A DNA stretch of 64,000 bases from Acinetobacter kookii (GTDB lineage Bacteria > Pseudomonadota > Gammaproteobacteria > Pseudomonadales > Moraxellaceae), in assembly GCF_900096895.1 (NCBI RefSeq), contig NZ_FMYO01000001.1:744001-808000 (forward strand). The letters are read 5' to 3'. The notes under the pieces were generated by a model. The model did not search any database. It was not told the origin of the DNA and was given only the letters and a program-made list of their open reading frames with translations. Numbering within the stretch: position 1 is the first letter of the stretch; each line of letters begins with the position of its first letter. The position numbers and the translations under genes were made by a program. Positions 17,718-25,306 of the stretch are shown one piece after another.

Positions 17718-18710
17718 CTAATCCTGTGCACTTAATTGTTGAATGCTATGGCCGAATGGATAATGCTTCTGTTTCAACAAGGTGGTAATGGTATTTAATT
17801 GATTCTGTGCTGCATCCACACCGGCTTGCATGGTCATTGCTCGGCCTTTCACATCAAATATATGCCCTTTTTCCCTTAAATCCGGCTGAATCACAATATC
17901 TGCATGCTTTAACTCTTCTTCAGCTAAACGGCTCTGCATGATATTGATATTCTGATTGAACATTCCCCACACATTCGTGGTTTCGGTATGCATGGGTTGT
18001 GCAAGAATATCCACGGCAATAATAATATCCGCACCCAAATCACGTGCCACGCCTACAGGCACCGGACTCACCAGACCGCCATCCACATATTCATCCGTCC
18101 CAATCCGGGTGGGAATAAACATGCTTGGAATAGACACGGAAGCACGTACCGCCTGCCCGGTATTGCCATAGTTAAAGACGACTTTTTTGCCTTCTTTCAA
18201 TTCCGTTGCGACCACGTACATCGGGATTCTTAGCGACTCCAGAGGCGTATTGTTGACTTGCTGATTGACGTAATTTTCAACCTTCTGACCGTCAAAAAAG
18301 CCTTTCATATCCAGCTTGATATCACGCACATCGTTGGCTTTCATGCTTAAAGCAATATCACGCAGTTCTTCTGCCGTTTTGCCACTGGCATAAATGGAAC
18401 CCACTATACTGCCCGCACTGGTGCCTACAATCAGATCGGGGTGTATACCCTGCTTTTCCAGGACCTGAATGACCCCGATATGAGCATAGCCACGGGCACC
18501 ACCACTGCCCAGTACCAAAGCAACAATAGGACGGTTTTCCTGCTGTTTGAGTTTTTTAAAATTAATACGCTCTGTCCGGACTTGAGCATCTGCAGCAGGT
18601 GGCTCAGATAGTCCTGTCGAACCAACAGTAAGCTTAGGTTGGGCAACCGTTTGACATCCGCCCAATCCCACTACTGCCAAAACAATAAAACTAAATTTGA
18701 TATTGCTCAT
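17718..18710 (-). CDS. Patatin-like phospholipase, predicted lipoprotein (RssA type)
   Basis: A 330-residue lipid acyl hydrolase. The catalytic dyad and oxyanion loop are visible as GSGGARGYAH, the nucleophile elbow GTSAGS and the acid DGG in YVDGGLVSPVP. The start MSNIKFSFIVLAVVGLGGCQ is a lipoprotein signal with LGGC at residue 19, so it is probably membrane anchored. The ATG at 18710 has AGGTGG 4 bases upstream; the longer frame to 18743 is less likely. All catalytic residues are intact. Confidence 0.92.
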   Translation of the reverse strand: MSNIKFSFIVLAVVGLGGCQTVAQPKLTVGSTGLSEPPAADAQVRTERINFKKLKQQENRPIVALVLGSGGARGYAHIGVIQVLEKQGIHPDLIVGTSAGSIVGSIYASGKTAEELRDIALSMKANDVRDIKLDMKGFFDGQKVENYVNQQVNNTPLESLRIPMYVVATELKEGKKVVFNYGNTGQAVRASVSIPSMFIPTRIGTDEYVDGGLVSPVPVGVARDLGADIIIAVDILAQPMHTETTNVWGMFNQNINIMQSRLAEEELKHADIVIQPDLREKGHIFDVKGRAMTMQAGVDAAQNQLNTITTLLKQKHYPFGHSIQQLSAQD

Positions 18711-18988
18711 GAACCACCTAAAGATAAATAAAGCTGTTCGCAAAAAGCAGATAGTTTAAGAACTGGATCTTTGAAAAACTGTAGTAATTCGTAATGTGAT
18801 GATCACGCTATTTCAGCTTTTTAAAAACCTTATTCATACATTTGCCATCTCATCTTTATATTATCTCACCTTTTGAGCTTTTTTTTCATAGCCAGATTTT
18901 ACCTGTAGGGTCAGGACGGACGACGATCATATAAATTAGATTACCTGAATATAAACTGGAGATTAAAAATAATTTTTCAAATAAAAAA

Positions 18989-19010
18989 GAGGCGAACCAG
19001 TCGCCTCTTT
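18989..19010 (-). terminator. Terminator after the DcaP-like porin gene
   Basis: A 7-bp stem GAGGCGA/TCGCCTC with a 5-base loop, flanked by A/T runs that make it usable in both directions. It lies 20 bases past the porin stop. Confidence 0.9.
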
Positions 19011-19029
19011 TTCTATGCTAAGTTTTGAA

Positions 19030-20310
19030 TTAGAAATTATATCTAGCCATCAAACCGACACGGTTATCTTTATATGACTCGCCAGCAAAAGTTTCACGCT
19101 TACCATTGATATATTCCACACCTAAATCAATTGGAGCTGCTGGAGAATAGATAAAGTTAATCCACGCTTGTTGTACTTTTTCATTCGCTGTCGTATTGAG
19201 TCGTGCATAATCACTACCGTCATCAGCAAACAATGCGCCATAGGCCAAAGTTGAACGCAAGTTAGGTAAAATCTTATAGGTTGCACCGACTTGAACCGCA
19301 TTAAACTCATTCTGCTCAATACTGTTATTTGCCGCATCTACAACATAAGCTGAATTGCTGCCATATAAATAGTTGCTATTACCCACCACATGCGAAACAT
19401 CGGCAGACACTTTTAATGGAGTGGCAACTTGATAGTTAACCCCTGCAGCGATACCCCAACCAGTTTCGTCATCATCAGCTGCAGTTGATTTATAATTTTC
19501 AACCAAAGCACGTGCAGATACTGAACCTTTACCATCTGCGAAACCTTGAGTTAACTTAGCAGTTAAATTCGGTAAGCGATATTTGATGTCTGCCGTTGGA
19601 CCTGCGCTGTCCCCTTCTTCAGCAGAAACCAGCAACTGAGTTTGTGGTGCAAGTTTAAGACCATAACGTACTTGTGGAACACGCGCTGTACCACCACCAA
19701 TATTTGTATTAAAGTCAATCATTTCTGGCGCATGACTTGACAGGAAGTTCGAAGTCGTTTGACCGAATAACCAGTCATTATAGGTTAAATAAGCATGACG
19801 GATACGCAAATTTTCAGTTGCACTGGCAAAGTCAACTTCTACCTTACCGCCGACTTTTGCATCACCCACAGGTGTATTAAAATCCAAGCCTAAACGAGTC
19901 GTTTTTGCTGTCGCACGTAATTTGTCTTGTGCTTCACCCTTACTAGTATGCGTATTATTGAAGTCATTATCTGCACCTTCAATAATATAGTTGGCATCAC
20001 CACGGACAAAACCGTAAAGGTTTACACTGGCACCGGCTTTGGATTTAAAGCCTGTGATTGATTCAGGTTTTGCTGCAGGTGCAGCAGCAAGTTGTACAGG
20101 CTGGGCTTTTACCTGCTCAATTTGGGTTTGTTGCTGTTGTTGTACTTGCTGTTGTTGTTGAATTAAAGATTTTAATGCTTCTACTTCTTTACGTAAGTCC
20201 TGAATCTGTTTCTGTTCAGCTGTGCCTGCATAGGTAGTGCTTGCCATTACCGCTGTAACTGCCAATGCCAAACCTTTAGCCATAAATTTACCGTTACGTA
20301 ATTGACTCAT
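19030..20310 (-). CDS. DcaP-like outer-membrane porin
   Basis: A 426-residue outer-membrane protein. After a signal peptide (cleavage probably after TTYA) comes a coiled-coil with heptads and a glutamine tract (about residues 32-66), then an alanine/proline linker and a beta-barrel beginning SVNLYGFVRGDANYI and ending RVGLMARYNF, with the C-terminal phenylalanine recognised by the Bam machinery. This is the DcaP layout: a trimeric porin for dicarboxylates and related anions in Acinetobacter. The ATG at 20310 has GGAGA upstream; the frame also opens at 20343. Confidence 0.9.
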   Translation of the reverse strand: MSQLRNGKFMAKGLALAVTAVMASTTYAGTAEQKQIQDLRKEVEALKSLIQQQQQVQQQQQTQIEQVKAQPVQLAAAPAAKPESITGFKSKAGASVNLYGFVRGDANYIIEGADNDFNNTHTSKGEAQDKLRATAKTTRLGLDFNTPVGDAKVGGKVEVDFASATENLRIRHAYLTYNDWLFGQTTSNFLSSHAPEMIDFNTNIGGGTARVPQVRYGLKLAPQTQLLVSAEEGDSAGPTADIKYRLPNLTAKLTQGFADGKGSVSARALVENYKSTAADDDETGWGIAAGVNYQVATPLKVSADVSHVVGNSNYLYGSNSAYVVDAANNSIEQNEFNAVQVGATYKILPNLRSTLAYGALFADDGSDYARLNTTANEKVQQAWINFIYSPAAPIDLGVEYINGKRETFAGESYKDNRVGLMARYNF

Positions 20311-20343
20311 TCTTAAAATCTCCGATTTGTTAAATATTCGCAT

Positions 20344-20705
20344 CCATGCATTTTGTGATTTTTAAAAACCCAATAAATCTATGAAAAATTTTCCTTCAAA
20401 AAATTAAAAAGCTTAAAAAACCATCGCATTTTCAGCTTATGAGTACAGTAAAAAAACTTAAAAATATTATAAAATTGCAACATGTAAAAACTTACCTGTC
20501 ATGGCAAATCTAGCAATTTTCAGCTTTTATTAAAATCAGTTTTCCCGAACATTGACTGAAAAATAATCTTTTTTTTAGATGTAATAAAAAAATAATGTGA
20601 ATATTCTTAGACTTAGAAAAATTCCACCTCAAGCTGAACAAGCAGACATTCGACTAATGTATAAACTAAAACCGCACTAAAAAACTCATTTCAAAAGAAT
20701 TTTTT
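20344..20705. other. AT-rich gap upstream of the porin
   Basis: About 362 bases with many A and T runs between divergent genes. No open frame or RNA is evident. It should contain the porin promoter and the promoter of the former nitroreductase gene. Confidence 0.4.
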
Positions 20706-20826
20706 ATGAATTTGCAACTTGCTCAGCATGTGAATGATGCCATTACTTCTCGCCATTCAGTACGGGCTTTTTTGAGCCGGACGGTTGATCCGCAAATCAT
20801 TAAAGATATTTTAACCGTAGCAAGCC

Positions 20827-20862
20827 GGGCATCTTCAGGAAAACCTTTTCCTGAAGATGCCC
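20827..20862. repeat. Perfect inverted repeat (17-bp arms, 2-base centre)
   Basis: Left arm GGGCATCTTCAGGAAAA (20827-20843), centre CC, right arm its exact reverse complement (20846-20862). The left arm is nitroreductase coding sequence, so the right arm looks like an inverted copy made when the gene was broken. Confidence 0.9.
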
Positions 20863-20915
20863 AGAAAAATGGATATCGCCGCGTTTATGGACAAATAAAC
20901 AGTTTTAATTCAAAC

Positions 20916-20952
20916 AGACCTTTAGCACGAATAAGCTTAAAGGTCTCTTTTT
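20916..20952 (+). terminator. Terminator after the nitroreductase fragment
   Basis: A 9-bp stem AGACCTTTA/TAAAGGTCT with a 13-base loop, followed by CTTTTT. It lies between the fragment and the convergent Bcr/CflA gene. Confidence 0.75.
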
Positions 20953-20963
20953 ATATATTGGTT

Positions 20964-22181
20964 TTAGGTATTTAAACTTCTATTCTGCAATTGTCTGCTG
21001 AGTTGCAGAATACAAAGCAAAGTAACGCCCACGAAGATCAGCATCAGCACTCCCATATTGAGCAGAGAATTCCAAACCAGGAAATTCAAAATCACGCCGC
21101 CGAGCAAACCACAGGCAAACTGCATACTCCCCATAATGGCACTGGCTGTTCCCGCTTGCGCACCCTGTTCCGCCATGGCTAAAGCCATCGCATTCGGTCC
21201 GGTAAAACCAATTCCTGCCACTGCCCAGAACATGCCAATCAATACCACCCATAATGGGCTATGCCCAATTAAGCCTGCGCTGAATAAAATCGAGGCTCCA
21301 AGCAACTGAATGACGCTCCCTATTTTCAGTCGGTTCAGAACTGAAAATTGATGGCCAAGCTTTTTATTTAGGGTGGATAGCAACATGATACCAAAAGCAT
21401 TCAGGCCAAAGGCATAAGCAAATTGCTGTTGCGTTAATCCATAATCATCCATCAATACAGCAGCAGATGAACTGATATAACAGAATAAAATGCCGCCAGA
21501 AAAACAGCCGGCCAGCATTGGCCATTTAAAACTCGGGTCTCTAAAAATACTGCCGTACAGCTGGATAATCTGGGCGACGTTCAGCTTTAAACGGCGTTCA
21601 GCCGGCAGACTTTCTTTAAAGAAAAAGTGTACACAGACTAAACAGATCAACCCGATCAGCATCAGAAACCCAAAAACTGCCTGCCAGGCAAAGAACTTCA
21701 ATACCACTGCCCCTAAACTGGGTGCGATAACCGGCGCGATCCCCATCACAATCATCATGCTGGCAAAGGCCTGTGCAGATGCCTGCATATCCAGACGGTC
21801 ACGAATGGCAGCCCGGGCAATGACGACTCCTACACAGCCCCCGACCGCCTGTAAAATCCGTGCAGCAATTAAGCTCCATTCGTTGACCGCAAAAATACAC
21901 AGCAGGCTTGCAACCACATACAGGGTTAAACCAAAATATAGTGGCGTTTTGCGCCCAATCCGGTCGCTTAAAGGACCATAGATCAGCTGTCCTAAAGCCA
22001 GTCCCAAAAAATAAGCTGGTAAAGTATTGGCCACCATTTGCGTACTGACGCCAAAATCCTGTGCCATTTGCGGCAAGGCTGGCAAGTACATATCAATAGA
22101 AAGTGGACCTAGTGAGGTCAATAATGCCAGCAGCATAATCCATGTTGTGGAATACTGCCGTGTAGATTGCTGTACAGACAT
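20964..22181 (-). CDS. Bcr/CflA-family multidrug efflux MFS transporter
   Basis: About 405 residues with twelve membrane helices. Family markers are SIDMYLPALPQMAQDFGVS in helix 1, GQLIYGPLSDRIGRKTPLYF in the 2-3 loop, and ARAAIRDRLD in the 4-5 loop. Relatives export chloramphenicol, bicyclomycin and similar compounds by proton antiport. ATG 22181 starts MSVQQSTRQYS; a TTG start at 22193 is also possible. Substrate is not predictable from sequence alone. Confidence 0.92.
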   Translation of the reverse strand: MSVQQSTRQYSTTWIMLLALLTSLGPLSIDMYLPALPQMAQDFGVSTQMVANTLPAYFLGLALGQLIYGPLSDRIGRKTPLYFGLTLYVVASLLCIFAVNEWSLIAARILQAVGGCVGVVIARAAIRDRLDMQASAQAFASMMIVMGIAPVIAPSLGAVVLKFFAWQAVFGFLMLIGLICLVCVHFFFKESLPAERRLKLNVAQIIQLYGSIFRDPSFKWPMLAGCFSGGILFCYISSSAAVLMDDYGLTQQQFAYAFGLNAFGIMLLSTLNKKLGHQFSVLNRLKIGSVIQLLGASILFSAGLIGHSPLWVVLIGMFWAVAGIGFTGPNAMALAMAEQGAQAGTASAIMGSMQFACGLLGGVILNFLVWNSLLNMGVLMLIFVGVTLLCILQLSRQLQNRSLNT

Positions 22182-22316
22182 ATCTATATTCAATTTTTAA
22201 ATGGGCGCTTTAAAGACAAGCTTACACTGTACATAGTATTATTTTAAGGATTGAGAGTGAAATTTCACATAATTTCACTTCCTGAGGCATACCTCCTTTA
22301 GTGATTAGGACATAAC

Positions 22317-24491
22317 TTGAAATCTTGGCTTACGCGTCTTAAACAAGCGACTTACAACACGACATTTATGTATAACCTGCGCATGATTATTGCATTTGCA
22401 GGTACCGCCTTTGTGCCTTATGTTATGGGACAGCAGTTAGCCACCATTCCGCTGACCTTAGGCGTGGTTGCTGCCGGTTTAAGCGATATTGATGACCGCT
22501 TTTCAGTGCGGATCATGAACCTGATTTATACTTACATCGGCTTCTTTATTACTGCCGCCTCGATTTATTTTTTATTTCCTTATCCGGTTTTGTTTGCCAT
22601 AGGGCTGATTGTGTCCTGCATTGGCTGGATTCTGCTCGGCTCATTAGGACGTCGTTATGCGACCATTTCCTATGGCTGTCTGGTCATTTCGGTCTATTCA
22701 ATGCTGGGGGTTGGGCTGTTTGATCAATGGTATATGCAGGCTGGACTGCTGGTTGCCGGTGCGATGTGGTATGGCCTGCTTTCCACCATCAGTTTTCTGT
22801 TATTTCCGGTTCGCCAGGTTCAGGACAAACTGTCCCAATGCTATTCATCACTGGGTGACTTCCTGTTTGCCAAATCGAACCTGTTTGATGTCGACATGAC
22901 GCCAGACAGTTATCAGCAAAGCATGATTGAGCTGTCTTTGGAAAATGGCAAGCTGGTCGGTATTTTCAACGAGATGAAAACGGCCCTGTTAACCCGTTTA
23001 AAAGGCGACCGTGGACAGAAAGATACCCGTCGCAGCCTGCAATACTATTTTGTGGCTCAGGATATTCATGAACGTGCAGATTCAGCGCATATTGATTATC
23101 AAAAACTGGTCAAGATTTTTGAACATAGTGACATTTTATTTCGCTTTCAACGCATTCTCTCGATTCAGGGCAAAGCCTGTAAAGACTTGAGTTCCAGTAT
23201 TTTAAATCGTGAAACCTATCAGCATAACAAACGCTTTAAACATGCCTTTGCCAATTTAAAGCTGTCTCTAGAGAAATTGCGCGCCGAACAGCAATACGAT
23301 CAGGTGTGGGTCAATGCCTTATTTTCCCTGTATCAAAACTTAAAGTCGATTGATGCGCAACTTCGCAACGTAGAAACAGAACGGCATATCAAGTTCGATA
23401 AAAGCAAGCATATTGAAAACCAGCTGAAAGATGATGACTTAAAAGGCTGGGATGATATTGTGATTCGGATCAAGCAGCATTTAACCCCAGAGTCGGTGCT
23501 GTTTAGACATGCAATTCGTGTGTCCATCGTCTTGCTTATTGGCTATATTTTTGTTCAAGTGACCAATATTGAATATGGCTACTGGATTTTACTGACCGCT
23601 CTTTTTGTCAGCCAGCCCAACTTTAACGCCACCAAACGCCGCCTACGCCTACGGATTGTCGGAACCTTGGTCGGCATTATTCTCGGTTATGCCATTCTGT
23701 ATTTTATCCCTTCGATCGAAGGTCAATTATTGCTACTGATTTTAAGCGGGGTACTGTTCTTTGAATTACGCAGTAAGCAATATGCCCAGGCCACCGCTTT
23801 TATCACCATTTTGGCGTTAATCAATTTTAACCTCGATGGAATGGGTTTTGCCGCAGCCCTTCCGCGCATGATTGATACCTTGATTGGCTGTGCCTTGGCC
23901 TGGTTTGGGGTGAGTTTTATCTTTCCGGACTGGAAATTCCGTCGTTTACCCCGCACAATCCGACGCTCACTCACCGCTCAATGTGAATATTTGGCCGAAG
24001 TCATTGAACAGTACAAAAATGGGCGTAATAACGGTTTGAAATATCGTGTGGTGCGTCGTGCTGCACATAATAACGATGCAGATGTGGCCTCACTGATTTC
24101 CACCCTGGCCACAGAACCTGATTTTGATCCGACGCAAAAAAGCCAGGCCTTTGAATTCTTGTGCTTGAATCACACCCTGCTCAGCTATATTGCTGCACTG
24201 GGCGCACATCGTGAAAAAATTGCAGATCAGGAAGTTCTACAGTTATTGAACAAGGCTTTAGAGGATATTCGTGGGGCACTGTTAAATGATGAAGTACCTG
24301 ACCTGACGGCACAGAATATGCTGAATACCATACGCCAACGCTTAAGCCAAAATAATGAAGATGATCAAAAATCGCTGATTGTTTTGCAGCAATTATCGTT
24401 GATGCTCAGTATTCTGAATCAACTCAGTCGTTTAAAGCAAAGCTTGAGCCATGACCGTGATGAAAAAGCCACCGAACTCGCCTCATTATAA
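22317..24491 (+). CDS. yccS: YccS/FUSC-family inner-membrane protein
   Basis: A 724-residue protein with two blocks of about five or six membrane helices (about 20-150 and 395-530), each followed by a cytoplasmic helical domain, the layout of YccS (TIGR01666 type). The conserved stretch RRLRLRIVGTLVGIILGY, FUSC-like, is near residue 440. The start is a TTG at 22317 with AGGA 6 bases upstream; no better in-frame ATG precedes the first helix. Relatives are proposed efflux or membrane stress proteins, but the substrate is unknown. Confidence 0.85.
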   Translation: MKSWLTRLKQATYNTTFMYNLRMIIAFAGTAFVPYVMGQQLATIPLTLGVVAAGLSDIDDRFSVRIMNLIYTYIGFFITAASIYFLFPYPVLFAIGLIVSCIGWILLGSLGRRYATISYGCLVISVYSMLGVGLFDQWYMQAGLLVAGAMWYGLLSTISFLLFPVRQVQDKLSQCYSSLGDFLFAKSNLFDVDMTPDSYQQSMIELSLENGKLVGIFNEMKTALLTRLKGDRGQKDTRRSLQYYFVAQDIHERADSAHIDYQKLVKIFEHSDILFRFQRILSIQGKACKDLSSSILNRETYQHNKRFKHAFANLKLSLEKLRAEQQYDQVWVNALFSLYQNLKSIDAQLRNVETERHIKFDKSKHIENQLKDDDLKGWDDIVIRIKQHLTPESVLFRHAIRVSIVLLIGYIFVQVTNIEYGYWILLTALFVSQPNFNATKRRLRLRIVGTLVGIILGYAILYFIPSIEGQLLLLILSGVLFFELRSKQYAQATAFITILALINFNLDGMGFAAALPRMIDTLIGCALAWFGVSFIFPDWKFRRLPRTIRRSLTAQCEYLAEVIEQYKNGRNNGLKYRVVRRAAHNNDADVASLISTLATEPDFDPTQKSQAFEFLCLNHTLLSYIAALGAHREKIADQEVLQLLNKALEDIRGALLNDEVPDLTAQNMLNTIRQRLSQNNEDDQKSLIVLQQLSLMLSILNQLSRLKQSLSHDRDEKATELASL

Positions 24492-24576
24492 ATAGGATGA
24501 TTTTGGAACAATATACTCACTGAATTGGTATAAATAATGCTAAACTTTTTACAGTTCTAAATTTGTTATTTTTATT

Positions 24577-25137
24577 ATGACCGCGAAAAATTTATACGCT
24601 TATACCCTGCAGCCTGTGAACTATGAAATTTCCGAGGCTGAACAACGTCAAGCTCAACTTGCCATCTGGCGTAGCACCAATAAAATCGGCACCAAAGCCT
24701 GGATCATCATGGCAGCTGTGACCCTACTTTCCATTGTCGGGATCATCTTGCTGAAAAACTATTCCACTATTTTCTGCTGGGTGGCTTTGGTCTGTGTGCT
24801 TGCATATTTCCTCATCCGTAAATTCGGTCTGGAATGGTATGTAAAACGCAAGATGAATGAATTTCCGGTGCAGGAAATTAAAGGCATCCGTTTGGGCGTA
24901 CAGCCTCACGGTATCGTGATGCGCCAGCAAATGGGTGCACAGGAAGGTGTCGGTGCAATTGGCTGGAAAGATATTTATGAGTGGTACAATACCCCTGACT
25001 TCATGTTGATTAACTTCAAGGTCAAAGGTCAGCAAGGTGCCTATATCTTGCCAAAGCGTATGGATTCCAAGAATTTTTCTTTCAATACCATTCGCAAGCA
25101 CTTGACTGAAACTGTGGGCGAAGCAAAACAGATTTAA
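24577..25137 (+). CDS. YcxB-like family membrane protein
   Basis: A 186-residue protein with two adjacent membrane helices (about 45-85: WIIMAAVTLLSIVGIILL and FCWVALVCVLAYFLI) followed by a cytoplasmic domain with IGWKDIYEWYNTPDFMLI and YILPKRMDSKNF, the YcxB-like pattern. The function of the family is unknown. It follows yccS by 85 bases and ends at its own terminator. Confidence 0.8.
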   Translation: MTAKNLYAYTLQPVNYEISEAEQRQAQLAIWRSTNKIGTKAWIIMAAVTLLSIVGIILLKNYSTIFCWVALVCVLAYFLIRKFGLEWYVKRKMNEFPVQEIKGIRLGVQPHGIVMRQQMGAQEGVGAIGWKDIYEWYNTPDFMLINFKVKGQQGAYILPKRMDSKNFSFNTIRKHLTETVGEAKQI

Positions 25138-25164
25138 CGCGAACTCTAGCTAGACCCTTAAATA

Positions 25165-25189
25165 AAAACCTCCAGACTGGGGGTTTTTT
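25165..25189 (+). terminator. Terminator after the YcxB-like gene
   Basis: Stem AAAACC-T-CC/GG-G-GGTTTT with one wobble pair and a short loop, followed by Ts, 28 bases after the stop. Confidence 0.85.
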
Positions 25190-25208
25190 AATTCCGACAA
25201 AATTAAAT

Positions 25209-25227
25209 GATAATGAGAATAAATATT
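25209..25227. promoter_or_regulatory. Fur-like box
   Basis: GATAATGAGAATAAATATT matches the 19-bp Fur consensus GATAATGATAATCATTATC at 15 of 19 positions. It lies about 80 bases before the PepSY-flavoprotein gene, with TATAAT at 25264-25269 between them. This predicts induction under iron limitation. Confidence 0.6.
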
Positions 25228-25306
25228 ACCTACAAAATCGATATCATTTTGGCAAAGTTCAGTTATAATTCAGTTTAATTCTGTTTCTCACCCTCTTTTT
25301 TCGGCT

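Larger units (their letters stand above)
20706..20975 (+). pseudogene. Nitroreductase, truncated
   Basis: The first 45 or so residues match the N-terminus of NfnB-type nitroreductases: VNDAITSRHSVRAFLSRTVD and IIKDILTVASRASSG, including the FMN-binding RHSVR. After ASSG the sequence leaves the family and the frame ends at 89 residues, against about 220 for the family. The break coincides exactly with a perfect 36-bp inverted repeat. FMN-site and catalytic residues beyond the N-terminus are absent, so it is not expected to work. Confidence 0.8.
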
